A stretch of DNA of 21,725 bases from Methanobacteriota archaeon (lineage in GTDB: Archaea > Thermoplasmatota > Thermoplasmata > JAUWGG01), in contig JAUWGG010000004.1 in the NCBI GenBank assembly GCA_030606525.1, positions 1 through 21,725 of the forward strand. The letters run 5' to 3'. The stretch's first letter is position 1. Each line of letters opens with the position of its first letter. The notes under the pieces were generated by a model, which was not told where the DNA came from, ran no database searches, and worked only from the letters and a program-made list of their open reading frames with translations. The translations under genes were made by a program, and so were the position numbers. Positions 7,090-15,214 of the stretch are shown here, piece by piece.

Positions 7090-7893
7090 ATGGCGCAAAA
7101 AAGGGTAAGGAAAGTTAAACGAAAAAGTCTCGAAAACGAGATCAATGTTTACTCTTTAGATGGTAAAATTCAAAAGAAGATCAGTTTACCTGAGATATTC
7201 AATGAGGAATTTCGACCGGATCTCATTAGGAAAGCAGTTAGCGCAGCAAGGGCAAATAGAAGACAGCCTTACGGTCCAAATCCAATGGCCGGAATGAGAC
7301 ATGCTGTTTCCACCGTGGGAAAAGGGAGAGGTATGTCTAGGGTCCAAAGACTCGCAGATGGTAGAACTGGTGCTGAATCACCACCGAATGTCGGAGGAAG
7401 AAGAGCCCATCCTCCAAAACCTGAGAAAAATTGGGAGAAGAAGATCAACAAACAAGAAAGGAAAAAAGCTCGTTTCTCAGCTCTTCATGCGTCGAAAGAA
7501 CATGAGATGGTCAAGCTAAGAGGTCATAGATTCAGCGATAAGCTCACTCTGCCTATTGTATTAGAGAACAAGATAGAAGATGTTGCAACAACAAAGGAAA
7601 TCATTGAGATGCTGGAGAATGTTGGACTTTGGGATGATATACTTAGGGCTAAGGAGAGTAAACATATACGAGCTGGTAGGGGGAAAATGCGCAGCAGAAA
7701 ATATAAGAAAGCGAAGAGTTTGCTCATTGTAGCATCAAAATTAGATTCAATTGAAAAAGGATTTAGAAATCTCCCTGGTGTGGATGTAACCACCCCGCAG
7801 AATCTGAACACAGAATTGTTGGCACCTGGAGGAGATCCCGGTAGATTGGTTATTTTTTCTGAAAGTGCGATAGATCAGTTGAGGGAGTGGTGA
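7090..7893 (+). CDS. rpl4: Ribosomal protein L4 (uL4, archaeal L4P/L1e type)
   Basis: The protein lines the peptide exit tunnel with a long internal loop. The 267-residue product shows the archaeal/eukaryotic form. It has an N-terminal segment with EIFNEEFRPDLIRKAV, then the Gly/Arg-rich tunnel loop (VSTVGKGRGMSRVQRLADG, then PPNVGGRRAHPPKP), and a C-terminal globular half ending in GRLVIFSESAIDQLREW. AGGTGAACTG precedes the ATG. One base separates its stop from L23. Confidence 0.97.
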   Translation: MAQKRVRKVKRKSLENEINVYSLDGKIQKKISLPEIFNEEFRPDLIRKAVSAARANRRQPYGPNPMAGMRHAVSTVGKGRGMSRVQRLADGRTGAESPPNVGGRRAHPPKPEKNWEKKINKQERKKARFSALHASKEHEMVKLRGHRFSDKLTLPIVLENKIEDVATTKEIIEMLENVGLWDDILRAKESKHIRAGRGKMRSRKYKKAKSLLIVASKLDSIEKGFRNLPGVDVTTPQNLNTELLAPGGDPGRLVIFSESAIDQLREW

Positions 7894-7894
7894 A

Positions 7895-8149
7895 ATGCCG
7901 CATAAAATTCTATTTCATCCATATGTCACTGAAAAAACGATGTTCCAAATGGAGCGAGAGAACAAGCTTGAGTTTATTGTGAGAAGGGAAGCAACGAAGG
8001 AAGAGATCAAGGAAGCATTTGAAAAACTCTTCGAGGTCAAGGTTAAGAGCGTTAACACGAAGATCACGAAGATCGGGAAAAGAGCTATTATAAGATTAGC
8101 TGAAGGTTACTCAGCAGAAGAGATTGGCATGAGGGTAGGGGTGTTCTAG
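7895..8149 (+). CDS. rpl23: Ribosomal protein L23 (uL23)
   Basis: This 84-residue protein sits at the tunnel exit, where signal recognition particle docks. The sequence HPYVTEKTMFQMERENKLEF followed by the KEEIKEAFEKLFEVKVKSVN helix-strand is the L23 signature, and the length is normal for archaea. The start follows GGGAGTGGTGA, which also contains the L4 stop, so it is probably translationally coupled to L4. Confidence 0.96.
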   Translation: MPHKILFHPYVTEKTMFQMERENKLEFIVRREATKEEIKEAFEKLFEVKVKSVNTKITKIGKRAIIRLAEGYSAEEIGMRVGVF

Positions 8150-8184
8150 TTGACAAGCGTGGATCTGCAAAAGGAGTGATAAGT

Positions 8185-8898
8185 ATGGGTAAGCGTCTCA
8201 TCACACAAAGAAGAGGAAGGGGTTCGGTATATAAGTCACCAAAACATCGCCATCGCGGTGAAGTAAAACATCTAAAAATTAAAAAAGGGAAAGGAGTGAT
8301 CAAAGAGATCATTCATGACCCAGGGCGTACAGCACCCTTGGCAAAGGTGAGATATGAGGAAGAAGATGTATTAATGATCGCACCTGATGGATTGCAAGTA
8401 GGTCAAGAAGTAAGTATAGGTTCTGCTGCAAGAATTAATAGGGGCAACACCCTTCCAATACGAGAGATACCAATTGGTACTCCGGTCCACAACATTGAAG
8501 CGAGGCCTGGGGACGGGGGAAAATTCGTAAGGAGCGCAGGCACATCAGCTATAATCGTCAGTCATGGGGAAAAGACAGTGATTCAGTTACCCTCAGGACA
8601 ATTCAAATCACTAAATCTGGACTGCAGGGCAACGATCGGTGTGATTGCAGGCTCTGGTAGAAGAGAAAAACCATTTGCCAAAGCAGGGAAAAAATTCCAT
8701 GCATATAAGAGTAGAGCAAAACGTTCGTTTAAAGTATCTGGTGTAGCGATGAACCCTGTTGATCATCCCCATGGTGGAGGTTCGCATCAACATGTAGGCA
8801 CACCGAGTACGGTATCTAGACATGCACCACCAGGTAGGAAAGTTGGACGATTATCACCCAAGAAGAAAGGGAAGAAAGGGAAGAAGAGAAGGAGGTAA
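8185..8898 (+). CDS. rpl2: Ribosomal protein L2 (uL2)
   Basis: This core 50S protein is needed for subunit association and peptidyl-transferase activity. The 237 residues begin MGKRLITQRRGRGSVYKSP. The C-terminal VAMNPVDHPHGGGSHQHVG carries the conserved His-containing loop near the catalytic centre. The start at ATG 8185 is preferred over an in-frame GTG at 8176 because AAGGAGTGAT at 8171-8180 is the ribosome site and overlaps that GTG. The tail is very basic (KKKGKKGKKRRR). The stop shares one base with the S19 start. Confidence 0.97.
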   Translation: MGKRLITQRRGRGSVYKSPKHRHRGEVKHLKIKKGKGVIKEIIHDPGRTAPLAKVRYEEEDVLMIAPDGLQVGQEVSIGSAARINRGNTLPIREIPIGTPVHNIEARPGDGGKFVRSAGTSAIIVSHGEKTVIQLPSGQFKSLNLDCRATIGVIAGSGRREKPFAKAGKKFHAYKSRAKRSFKVSGVAMNPVDHPHGGGSHQHVGTPSTVSRHAPPGRKVGRLSPKKKGKKGKKRRR

Positions 8899-9371
8899 TG
8901 AATTTGGCCAAAAGCAAAAGAAAAGCAGGTACAGCTAAAGCCGCAAGAAGAAAGATACGGAAGAGGAAAGGCGTGATCGCAGCACGTCGTAAAAAAGAAT
9001 TCACCTATAGAGGATATACTATGGACGCTTTAAAAGAGATGAGTCTGAATGAGATAATGACTTTGCTGCCAGCCAGGATCCGAAGATCATATAAACGGGG
9101 CATGAATGAAGAACAGCAAAGATTTATAGATCGATTGAGAGCTTGCGAAGATAAGGTACTTAAAACCCATAGGCGGGACATACCTATCTTACCCGATTTT
9201 GTTGGTAAAAAGGTAGCAATACACGCTGGAAATACATTCAAAGAAGTACAGATCAAGCCTGAGATGATTGGACATTTTTTGGGAGAATTTGCTTTAACGA
9301 GAAAGGAGGTCAAGCATTCAGGTCCGGGAGTAGGAGCTACTCGGTCATCTAAATACATGCCGTTGAAGTAG
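8898..9371 (+). CDS. rps19: Ribosomal protein S19 (uS19)
   Basis: The protein sits in the 30S head and contacts the A-site tRNA side with S13. The 157-residue product has a basic archaeal N-terminal extension of about 35 residues before FTYRGYTMDALKEM. The universal core IPILPDFVGKKVAIHAGNTF and GHFLGEFALTRKEVKHSGPG follows. The ATG overlaps the L2 stop (TAATG), with AGGAGG five bases ahead. The N-terminal extension is a little longer than in many archaea. Confidence 0.97.
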   Translation: MNLAKSKRKAGTAKAARRKIRKRKGVIAARRKKEFTYRGYTMDALKEMSLNEIMTLLPARIRRSYKRGMNEEQQRFIDRLRACEDKVLKTHRRDIPILPDFVGKKVAIHAGNTFKEVQIKPEMIGHFLGEFALTRKEVKHSGPGVGATRSSKYMPLK

Positions 9372-9385
9372 GCGAGGAGAATATT

Positions 9386-9835
9386 ATGGCGGGATATACA
9401 GTTCAAACGGATCAAGAAACAACTGCTCGAGCTATTGGGAAGGAGTTATCAGTCTCTCCTAAAAATTCAATGGAAATTTGCAGGGAGATCAGAGGGATGG
9501 ATGTTCTGAAAGCAAGGGAATATTTGGAAGAAGTAATCTCTTTAAAAAAGGCTGTACCGTTCCGCAGGCACTGTAAATCTGTAGCACATAAAAAGGGGAT
9601 AGGACCAGGTAGATACCCTCAAAAAGCTGCAAAGGCTATATTGAAGGTAATAGAAAACGCTCAAGAAAATGCAGAGTATAAAGGTTTAGATTCGGAGAAT
9701 ATGAAGTTAATGGCAATATCAGCACATCGTGGCAGAGTCACCAAAGGCTTTAGACCTAGGGCTATGGGTCGTAGTACGCCTTTTAATGAACAAACAACCA
9801 ACATTGAGGTAATTTTAGAAGTATTGGAGGAGTGA
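9386..9835 (+). CDS. rpl22: Ribosomal protein L22 (uL22)
   Basis: The 149-residue exit-tunnel protein has GKELSVSPKNSMEICREIRG, RHCKSVAHKKGIGPGRYPQK and AHRGRVTKGFRPRAMGRST. The last is the beta-hairpin tip that lines the tunnel constriction. The length is normal for archaea. A GAGGAGA ribosome site precedes the ATG. Its stop overlaps a GTG, but the real S3 start is probably slightly further on. Confidence 0.96.
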   Translation: MAGYTVQTDQETTARAIGKELSVSPKNSMEICREIRGMDVLKAREYLEEVISLKKAVPFRRHCKSVAHKKGIGPGRYPQKAAKAILKVIENAQENAEYKGLDSENMKLMAISAHRGRVTKGFRPRAMGRSTPFNEQTTNIEVILEVLEE

Positions 9836-9837
9836 AG

Positions 9838-10770
9838 TTGGTAAGTGAAAGAAAATTTGTTACAGAGAACATTCGCCGAGTTCTGTTGAAGGAATATCTG
9901 ATGAAAGAAACGAAGAGAGCTGGTTTCGGGGGTTTAGATGTTCAGAGAACGCCCATGGGAACTAGAATTACCTTATTTATTGAAAGGCCAGGTTTAGTTA
10001 TTGGTAGAAAAGGAGGCACGATCAAGGCTTTGACAAAGGCAGTTGAAGAAACATTTGGTTTTTCTAATCCACAGATAGAGGTTCAAGAAGTTGAAAATCC
10101 GGGTTTGAATGCCCAGATCATGGCTGAAAAACTTGCTTCAGCAATAGAAAGAGGATGGCATTTCAGACGTGCAGGGCACTCAACTGTAAGACGCATCATG
10201 GGGTCAGGAGCTAGAGGCTGTCAGGTGATAATTTCTGGAAAATTAACTGGTGAAAGGCATAGATGTGAGAAATTCAGGGAGGGGCATATCAAGTATTGCG
10301 GTGAGCCAAAGTTACAGTGGATGATGGAAGGATTTGCTATAGCGAAGGTTAAGAAGGGTGTCATAGGAATAAAAGTTCAGATAATGGATCCAAATGCAAA
10401 ATTACCAGATGAAATAGAGATCATTAAAATACCGGATGAGATAAAAGAAGAAGAAAAAGAAGTGATGGGAGTTGAGAAAAAATTACCGCATTTACCTCAA
10501 ATTGAGAAAGCAAAGAAAGAGGTGATCGTCGAGCTTTGCAAGGAATTTAATTTGAATCCAGAAGGTAAAGTAGCTGAATTGAGAGAAAGATTGATCGAAT
10601 ATGTGAGGAAGGAAAGTGAACCGAAGGAAGAAGTGAAGGCAGTTGAAGAACCGAAGGAAGAAGAGAAATCTGTCAAAGAACCGAAGGAAGAAGAAAAGAA
10701 AAACATAGGAAAAAAAGAAGAAAAGAAAAAAGAGGAGAAGGAGAGAGAAGCAAAGAAAGGTGAGGAATAA
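9838..10770 (+). CDS. rps3: Ribosomal protein S3 (uS3) with SAP-like and charged repeat tail
   Basis: The protein forms the mRNA entry site of the 30S head. From the TTG at 9838 it is 310 residues: MVSERKFVTENIRRVL, then the KH type-2 domain (VIGRKGG, residues 54-60), then the S3 C-terminal domain (GARGCQVIISGKLTGERH). The TTG is chosen because GGAGG at 9826-9830 is seven bases away, whereas the GTG at 9832 is one base away, and because archaeal S3 usually starts a few residues before ERKFV. Residues about 222-259 form a SAP-like helix-loop-helix (VIVELCKEFNLNPEGKVAEL). A Lys/Glu tail with 10-residue repeats follows. Both additions lie beyond the universal protein. Confidence 0.96.
   Translation: MVSERKFVTENIRRVLLKEYLMKETKRAGFGGLDVQRTPMGTRITLFIERPGLVIGRKGGTIKALTKAVEETFGFSNPQIEVQEVENPGLNAQIMAEKLASAIERGWHFRRAGHSTVRRIMGSGARGCQVIISGKLTGERHRCEKFREGHIKYCGEPKLQWMMEGFAIAKVKKGVIGIKVQIMDPNAKLPDEIEIIKIPDEIKEEEKEVMGVEKKLPHLPQIEKAKKEVIVELCKEFNLNPEGKVAELRERLIEYVRKESEPKEEVKAVEEPKEEEKSVKEPKEEEKKNIGKKEEKKKEEKEREAKKGEE
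10621..10710 (+). repeat. Three 30-nt tandem repeats in the rps3 tail
   Basis: CCGAAGGAAGAAG recurs at 10621, 10651 and 10681. The units code for PKEEVKAVEE, PKEEEKSVKE and PKEEEKKNIG, the last partly decayed. The period of 30 nt is in frame. Confidence 0.85.
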
Positions 10771-10988
10771 TGGTTTTGTTGAAAGCGAAAGAGATGAGGG
10801 GGATGAGTGAAGAGGAGAGAAAAAGCAAACTTCAAGAGCTCAGGACTGAATTAATGCATGAAAGAGGTGTGGCTGCGATGGGAGGAGCTCCCCCTAATCC
10901 TGGAAAGATCAGAGCACTGAGAACCAACATTGCCAGATTATTAACGGTAGAGAGGGAGATAACAAGGAGGAAAGCGAGTAATGAGTAA
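10770..10988 (+). CDS. rpl29: Ribosomal protein L29 (uL29)
   Basis: This small two-helix protein (72 residues) lies near the tunnel exit next to L23. It begins with KAKEMRGMSEEERKSKLQEL and continues with the archaeal NPGKIRALRTNIARLLT helix. The ATG shares one base with the S3 stop (TAATG) after GGTGAGGAA, which implies coupled translation. Its end overlaps aIF1 by eight bases. Confidence 0.94.
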   Translation: MVLLKAKEMRGMSEEERKSKLQELRTELMHERGVAAMGGAPPNPGKIRALRTNIARLLTVEREITRRKASNE

Positions 10989-11280
10989 AATTTGCCCAGT
11001 GTGCGGTCTGCCAGAAGAGGTGTGCATCTGCGAGGAAATTGCTAGAGAACAGCAGTTGATCAGGATATTCAGTGACAAACGGCGATATGGGAAAATTGTA
11101 ACGGTTGTAGAGGGCATTGATGCCGGGGATATCGATATGGATGAATTGGCAAGGAAACTGAAAACGAAATGTGCTTCTGGTGGAACGGTAAAGGACGGTA
11201 GGATAGAACTGCAGGGTGAACATAAAAAGAAAGTTCAATTGGCTTTAGAGGAAATGGGTTTCGAAGTGGAGGCCAGGTAG
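10981..11280 (+). CDS. Translation initiation factor aIF1 (SUI1 family)
   Basis: aIF1 binds the 30S P-site region and enforces start-codon selection. The 99-residue product has an N-terminal Cys cluster (C5-x2-C8 and C15-x-C17), probably a small zinc-binding motif found in some archaeal homologues. The SUI1 domain follows: GKIVTVVEGIDAGDIDMDEL, LKTKCASGGTVKDGRIELQG and HKKKVQLALEEMGFEVE. It sits between L29 and the RNase P protein, as in other euryarchaea. It starts inside the L29 end with GGAGGAAAGCG upstream. Confidence 0.95.
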   Translation: MSKICPVCGLPEEVCICEEIAREQQLIRIFSDKRRYGKIVTVVEGIDAGDIDMDELARKLKTKCASGGTVKDGRIELQGEHKKKVQLALEEMGFEVEAR

Positions 11281-11281
11281 T

Positions 11282-11560
11282 ATGCTTACTTCAAATAACA
11301 TCTATAAGCATGAGCTGATCGGACTTGAAGTCGAAATCGTTGATGCAAGCCATAAAGGTTACATTAAAGTTAAAGGTAAAGTGGTAGATGAAACCAAACA
11401 TATGTTGATGATAGATCAAGATGGTGTTGAGAAATCAATCCCTAAAAAGAATACAACATTCAGATTCAAGATCAATGACGGTGTGGATGTAGATGGGTCG
11501 AAACTACTCTATAGGCCCGAAGATAGAACCAAGAAAGCTAGAAAGAATAGAAGGAGTTGA
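11282..11560 (+). CDS. rnp1: RNase P protein component 1 (Rpp29/Pop4 homologue)
   Basis: This is one of the archaeal protein subunits of RNase P, which removes the 5' leader from pre-tRNA. It is 92 residues with the Sm-like beta-barrel pattern HELIGLEVEIVDASHKGYIK, GKVVDETKHMLMID and KSIPKKNTTFRFKI, then a basic C-terminus (RPEDRTKKARKNRRS). The position between aIF1 and S17 is the standard archaeal arrangement and supports the call. One base separates it from the aIF1 stop. Confidence 0.93.
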   Translation: MLTSNNIYKHELIGLEVEIVDASHKGYIKVKGKVVDETKHMLMIDQDGVEKSIPKKNTTFRFKINDGVDVDGSKLLYRPEDRTKKARKNRRS

Positions 11561-11569
11561 GGGAATAAC

Positions 11570-11962
11570 ATGGTTGCAAAGACAAAGACACCGAGAAAGA
11601 AGACGGTGAAGAAAATCAGGAAAAAAGAAGAGAAAAAAGCTAAAAAAATAGATATCGGGATCGATGTAAAAATTCCCGAAGCGATATGTGAAGATAAAAA
11701 CTGTCCATTTCATGGTAGATTGGCTATAAGAGGTCATATTATTAATGGCATCGTGGTCTCAGATAAGATGGATAAGAGTGTCGTAGTTCAAAGAGAGTAC
11801 ATGAGACACATCAAGAAGTATGAAAGATCTGAAAAGAGAACGCGCAAATATCTAGCACATCTACCACCTTGTGTGAAAGCACATGTAGGGAATAAAGTAA
11901 AGATCATGGAATGCAGACCATTGAGCAAAACGATCTCATATGTGGTGATAGAGAGTAACTAA
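11570..11962 (+). CDS. rps17: Ribosomal protein S17 (uS17)
   Basis: This primary 16S rRNA-binding protein is 130 residues. The archaeal core runs from CEDKNCPFHGRLAIRGHI through GIVVSDKMDKSVVVQREYM to the OB-fold end. A lysine-rich N-terminal extension of about 27 residues (KTPRKKTVKKIRKKEEKKAK) is longer than in many archaea. A GTTGAGGGA sequence precedes the ATG. L14 follows after a short gap. Confidence 0.95.
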   Translation: MVAKTKTPRKKTVKKIRKKEEKKAKKIDIGIDVKIPEAICEDKNCPFHGRLAIRGHIINGIVVSDKMDKSVVVQREYMRHIKKYERSEKRTRKYLAHLPPCVKAHVGNKVKIMECRPLSKTISYVVIESN

Positions 11963-11990
11963 ATGGAAGAATAACTGAAAGGTGAATAAA

Positions 11991-12389
11991 ATGAAGGGAA
12001 TAGCTGGTAGACAGACAAGGGGAATACCCAACGGAGCGAGAATCAACTGTATAGACAACACAGGTGCTAAAGTGGTGCAGGTCATTGCAGTTCCTAAATA
12101 TCACGGCACACATAGGAGATATCCTTCCGCTGGAATAGGCGATCTGCTCGTTGTTACTGTAAAAAAAGGAACGCCGGAAATGCGAAGGCAGTTGATAAGA
12201 GCAGTTATTGTAAGGCAGCGCAGACCTTTCAGAAGAGCAGACGGGATCATGGTTCAATTTGAGGATAATGCTTGTGTGATTGTTACAGATACGGGAGAAA
12301 CGAAGGGCTCCGATATCAAGGGTCCTGTGGCAAAAGAAGCAGCAGAACGATGGCCTCGAATAGCAGCTACAGCTTCTATTATTGTGTGA
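11991..12389 (+). CDS. rpl14: Ribosomal protein L14 (uL14)
   Basis: The protein is at the subunit interface. The 132 residues begin MKGIAGRQTRGIPNGARINC, and DNTGAKVVQVI is the universal L14 signature. The sequence ends IAATASIIV. ATG 11991 is preferred over GTG 11982 because AAAGGTGA at 11978-11985 is the ribosome site for the former and covers the latter. The length equals that of other archaeal L14. Confidence 0.97.
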   Translation: MKGIAGRQTRGIPNGARINCIDNTGAKVVQVIAVPKYHGTHRRYPSAGIGDLLVVTVKKGTPEMRRQLIRAVIVRQRRPFRRADGIMVQFEDNACVIVTDTGETKGSDIKGPVAKEAAERWPRIAATASIIV

Positions 12390-12397
12390 GGGATGTG

Positions 12398-12766
12398 ATG
12401 AAAACTAATAAGGCAAGAAAACAGCGGAAAAGAATGTACAATGCACCACAACATCTAAAAAGAAAGCAGATCGCATCGCATTTGAGCAGTTCTTTAATAG
12501 AGAAATATAATGTAAGGGCAGTACCCGTTAAAAAAGGGGATACAGTCAGGATCATGCGAGGAGATGAGGGAATTAAAGGATTTGAGGGGAAGGTAGCAGC
12601 TGTGGATACGAAAGCTATGAAGGTCATGATCGAGGGGGTAACGATGGCAAAAGCAGACGGCTCAGAAGTCTCGAGAAAGATCCATCCCTCAAATGTGGTC
12701 ATTACTAAATTGGACCTATCTGATCCTTGGCGAAGAAGAAAGATAGAAAGCGCAAAAGGTGATTGA
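12398..12766 (+). CDS. rpl24: Ribosomal protein L24 (uL24)
   Basis: This early 23S-binding assembly protein is 122 residues. It starts MKTNKARKQRKRMYNAPQHL and carries the KOW motif VKKGDTVRIMRGDEGIKGFE. The reading frame is open further upstream over the L14 end, but that part is only a shadow. GAGGGATGTG just before ATG 12398 and family alignment set the start. Its stop lies just ahead of the S4e start. Confidence 0.95.
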   Translation: MKTNKARKQRKRMYNAPQHLKRKQIASHLSSSLIEKYNVRAVPVKKGDTVRIMRGDEGIKGFEGKVAAVDTKAMKVMIEGVTMAKADGSEVSRKIHPSNVVITKLDLSDPWRRRKIESAKGD

Positions 12767-12767
12767 T

Positions 12768-13478
12768 GTGAGCAAACATATGAAGCGTTTAGCAGCACCG
12801 AGAAAATGGAGCATACCTCGTAAGCAGCACAAATGGGTAGTTAAACCCTCACCCGGTGCACACGGAGTATACGAGAGCATCCCATTGTTGATAATAATTC
12901 GCGATCTATTGGAATATTGTGATACAGCCAGAGAAGGGAAGAGGATCATAGGAGCACGGGATATAATGATCGATGGAAAAGTGGCTACGAATCCAAAACA
13001 ACCTATAGGGTTCATGAATGTTATATCTATTTCAAAGCTAAAAGAAAATTATAGAGTGATGCTGGATACAAGAGGTAAATTCACTCTTGTAAAGATCCCA
13101 ACTGCAAGAGCCAAATGGAAATTATCGAGATTGGAAAATAAAACAACGGTTCGAAATGGTAAAATCCAACTCAATTTATATGATGGAAGGAATATATTAG
13201 TAAAGAAAGACAATTACAAAACTGGCGATGTATTAAAGATCGAATTACCGTCCCAGAAGATATTGGATTCTTATCCTTTAAAAGAGGGAAATGTGGCAAT
13301 GATCATCGGTGGAAAGCATGTGGGACAGATAGCTGCAATCAAAGATTATATGGTAACCCGCAGCCCAAAACCAAACATCGTATTATTCAAAGAAGGATTC
13401 TCAACTATCAAGAGCAATGTCTTCGTTGTTGGCGGAAAATCACCTGTAATCAAAATACCTGAGGTGAAAATATTATGA
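12768..13478 (+). CDS. rps4e: Ribosomal protein S4e (eS4)
   Basis: This 30S protein is found only in archaea and eukaryotes. The 236 residues start MSKHMKRLAAPRKWSIPRKQ, with an S4-like RNA-binding region near residues 40-90 (LLEYCDTAREGKRIIGARDI; VATNPKQPIGFMNVIS) and a C-terminal KOW-like segment (EGNVAMIIGGKHVGQIAAI). The GTG at 12768 is taken as the start, since the family begins MSKH and AAAAGGTGAT is well placed. The GTG at 12759 would overlap that ribosome site. Confidence 0.95.
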   Translation: MSKHMKRLAAPRKWSIPRKQHKWVVKPSPGAHGVYESIPLLIIIRDLLEYCDTAREGKRIIGARDIMIDGKVATNPKQPIGFMNVISISKLKENYRVMLDTRGKFTLVKIPTARAKWKLSRLENKTTVRNGKIQLNLYDGRNILVKKDNYKTGDVLKIELPSQKILDSYPLKEGNVAMIIGGKHVGQIAAIKDYMVTRSPKPNIVLFKEGFSTIKSNVFVVGGKSPVIKIPEVKIL

Positions 13479-13990
13479 ACGATCAAAAGATGAGAACGAT
13501 CCACATAGAGAAAGTCGTTGTGAATATAGGAGTCGGTGAAGGTGGTGAGAAACTTATAAAAGCACAGAAGATACTGGAACTCTTAACTAATCAAAAACCT
13601 ATTCGCACCATTAGCAGGACAACCAATCGGGACTTTGGCATTAGAGAGGGAATGCCTATAGGTTGTAAGGTTACGCTAAGAAAAACAAAAGCAGTAGATT
13701 TCTTAAAGAAGGCGTTCTGGGTGAAAGATAACAGAATAGCTAAATATTCTTTTGACCAAGAAGGAAATTTTTCTTTCGGCATCTCTGATTACACAGATTT
13801 TGAGAATATGAAGTATGACCCAGAAATAGGAGTATTTGGTTTGGATATCTCCACTGTGTTTCGAAGACCTGGAAGCAGGGTTGCAAATCGAAGAATAACC
13901 CACAGAAAAATACCAATAAGGCATAGAATAACCCAAGAAGAATGTGTGAATTTCGTCAAGGATGCATTCGGGGTTGAGGTGATCGGGTGA
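13475..13990 (+). CDS. rpl5: Ribosomal protein L5 (uL5)
   Basis: This 5S rRNA-binding protein of the central protuberance is 171 residues. Family segments include IEKVVVNIGVGEGGEKLIKA, NRDFGIREGMPIGCKVTLR and VFGLDISTVFRRPGSRVANR. Its ATG overlaps the S4e stop by four bases (ATGA), so it is coupled to S4e. Its own stop overlaps the S14 start. Confidence 0.96.
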   Translation: MNDQKMRTIHIEKVVVNIGVGEGGEKLIKAQKILELLTNQKPIRTISRTTNRDFGIREGMPIGCKVTLRKTKAVDFLKKAFWVKDNRIAKYSFDQEGNFSFGISDYTDFENMKYDPEIGVFGLDISTVFRRPGSRVANRRITHRKIPIRHRITQEECVNFVKDAFGVEVIG

Positions 13991-14133
13991 AAACAACTAA
14001 GGAGTTTGGGAGAAAAAAGGGTTGCACACGATGCGGAAGGAAGAGAGGTATAATTCGCAGGTATGGCATGCATTTGTGCAGGCAATGTTTCAGGGAAATC
14101 GCGCCAGAATTAGGATTTAAAAAATACTCATAG
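13987..14133 (+). CDS. rps14: Ribosomal protein S14, zinc type (uS14)
   Basis: This 48-residue gene starts with GTG overlapping the L5 stop (GTGA). The product reads MKTTKEFGRKKGCTRCGRKR and then GIIRRYGMHLCRQCFREIAP, giving Cys13-x2-Cys16 and Cys31-x2-Cys34, the zinc ribbon of archaeal and C+ bacterial S14. It binds 16S rRNA in the 30S head. The length and the place between L5 and S8 match other archaea. It is easily missed because it is under 50 codons and uses GTG. Confidence 0.95.
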   Translation: MKTTKEFGRKKGCTRCGRKRGIIRRYGMHLCRQCFREIAPELGFKKYS

Positions 14134-14144
14134 GAGGTAAAAGA

Positions 14145-14534
14145 ATGCAGCATGATCCACTCAATGATGCCCTTTCATCAATAAAGAACGCTTCTCTCGT
14201 TGGAAAGAGGGAGTGTTTCATTAGACCATCCTCCAAATTGATCGGCAGGGTGCTCAAGGTAATGAAAGACAATAACTATATCGGACAATTTGAATATATT
14301 GAAGATGGCAAGGCCGGAATGTTCCTTGTAAAATTAAACGGAAATATAAATAATTGCGGAGTGATAAAACCGCGTTTTTCTGTGAGGACAACACAGTTGG
14401 AGAAATATGAAGGAAGGTATCTGCCGGCACAAGATTTTGGTGTGCTCATACTTACTACCACAAAAGGAGTTGTATCTCATTCAAAGGCAAAGAACTTTGG
14501 AGTTGGTGGAAAGTTATTAGCGTTCGTATATTGA
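14145..14534 (+). CDS. rps8: Ribosomal protein S8 (uS8)
   Basis: This central 16S rRNA-binding protein is 129 residues. It begins QHDPLNDALSSIKNASLVGK and contains VLKVMKDNNYIGQFEYIEDG. The C-terminus is TTKGVVSHSKAKNFGVGGKL, the conserved RNA-binding loop. A strong TAGGAGGTAAAAGA ribosome site overlaps the S14 stop. S8 is a known translational regulator in bacterial spc operons. Nothing in this sequence shows it doing so here. Confidence 0.96.
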   Translation: MQHDPLNDALSSIKNASLVGKRECFIRPSSKLIGRVLKVMKDNNYIGQFEYIEDGKAGMFLVKLNGNINNCGVIKPRFSVRTTQLEKYEGRYLPAQDFGVLILTTTKGVVSHSKAKNFGVGGKLLAFVY

Positions 14535-14543
14535 GGAATGAAC

Positions 14544-15089
14544 ATGACAATCACAGGTATTATTGAGGAGAAAATCGAGATGCTTGAAGGGGTAGAAGCG
14601 AGCATCGAGAACGATGTAATGACCGTCTCAGGTCCCAAGGGGAGTTTGTCTAGAACATTCAAATATCCGAAGATAGACATTAAAAAAGAAAATAATGTGA
14701 TACTGATAAGCTGCAAATCACATCGAAGAAGGGAGAAAGCAATGGTTGGAACCTTCAGAGCCCATGTCAATAATATGATCAAAGGGGTGACAAAAGGGTT
14801 TGAATACAAGATGAAGATCGTTTATTCCCACTTCCCGATAAAAACCAGTATACAAGAAAAAACATTTATAATCGAGAACTTTTTGGGTGCGAAGTACCCA
14901 CGGAAAGCGAAGATCGTTGGCGATACCAAGGTAGTGATCAAAGGAGAGGAAGTAACTGTCACAAGTATCAACAAAGAAGATGCTGGACAAACAGCAGCCA
15001 ACATCGAACAGGCAACATCCATCAAAAAGCTCGATCCCAGAGTGTTCCAAGATGGGATATACATTACCCTGAAGGGGGGCAAGTCATGA
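14544..15089 (+). CDS. rpl6: Ribosomal protein L6 (uL6)
   Basis: This large-subunit protein lies near the sarcin-ricin loop and the stalk base. From ATG 14544 it is 181 residues with the duplicated L6 fold: EGVEASIENDVMTVSGPKGS in the first half, then FLGAKYPRKAKIVGDTKVVI and EEVTVTSINKEDAGQTAANI in the second. ATG 14538 is too close to the TGAGGA ribosome site, so 14544 is preferred. The stop overlaps the ATG of the broken L32e N-terminal fragment (ATGA). Confidence 0.95.
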   Translation: MTITGIIEEKIEMLEGVEASIENDVMTVSGPKGSLSRTFKYPKIDIKKENNVILISCKSHRRREKAMVGTFRAHVNNMIKGVTKGFEYKMKIVYSHFPIKTSIQEKTFIIENFLGAKYPRKAKIVGDTKVVIKGEEVTVTSINKEDAGQTAANIEQATSIKKLDPRVFQDGIYITLKGGKS

Positions 15090-15214
15090 ATGAAAAGAGA
15101 GTAGACGAATTGCCATCTAAAGCAGAAATTCGAAAGGCAAGAAAAGCTGAGCTTGTTGAGCTTTGCGAAAAGTTTGATTTGAATTCAGAAGGTAAAGTAG
15201 CTGAATTGAATTAA
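15086..15214 (+). pseudogene. N-terminal SAP-like fragment of rpl32e, cut off by in-frame stops
   Basis: The ATG at 15086 overlaps the L6 stop and opens a 42-codon frame (MNEKRVDELPSKAEIRKARK, then ELVELCEKFDLNSEGKVAEL). It ends at TAA 15212-15214. The same frame continues after the stop, reads ILINYIV, meets TGA at 15236-15238, then continues KEEEED into the L32e frame. The pattern matches the intact S3 tail, where the same positions read RLIEYVRKE. The likely history is one L32e gene with an N-terminal SAP-like domain that has acquired two nonsense mutations. The fragment may still be translated as a tiny separate peptide because it is well coupled to L6. Confidence 0.75.

Noticed and set aside
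10497..10835. Minus-strand Ser/Phe-rich frame opposite the rps3 tail
   Set aside because: Antisense of a Lys/Glu-rich coding sequence, with no start context.
12272..12397. Upstream extension of L24 over the L14 end
   Set aside because: The extra residues are a shadow of L14. The family start and the ribosome site are at ATG 12398.
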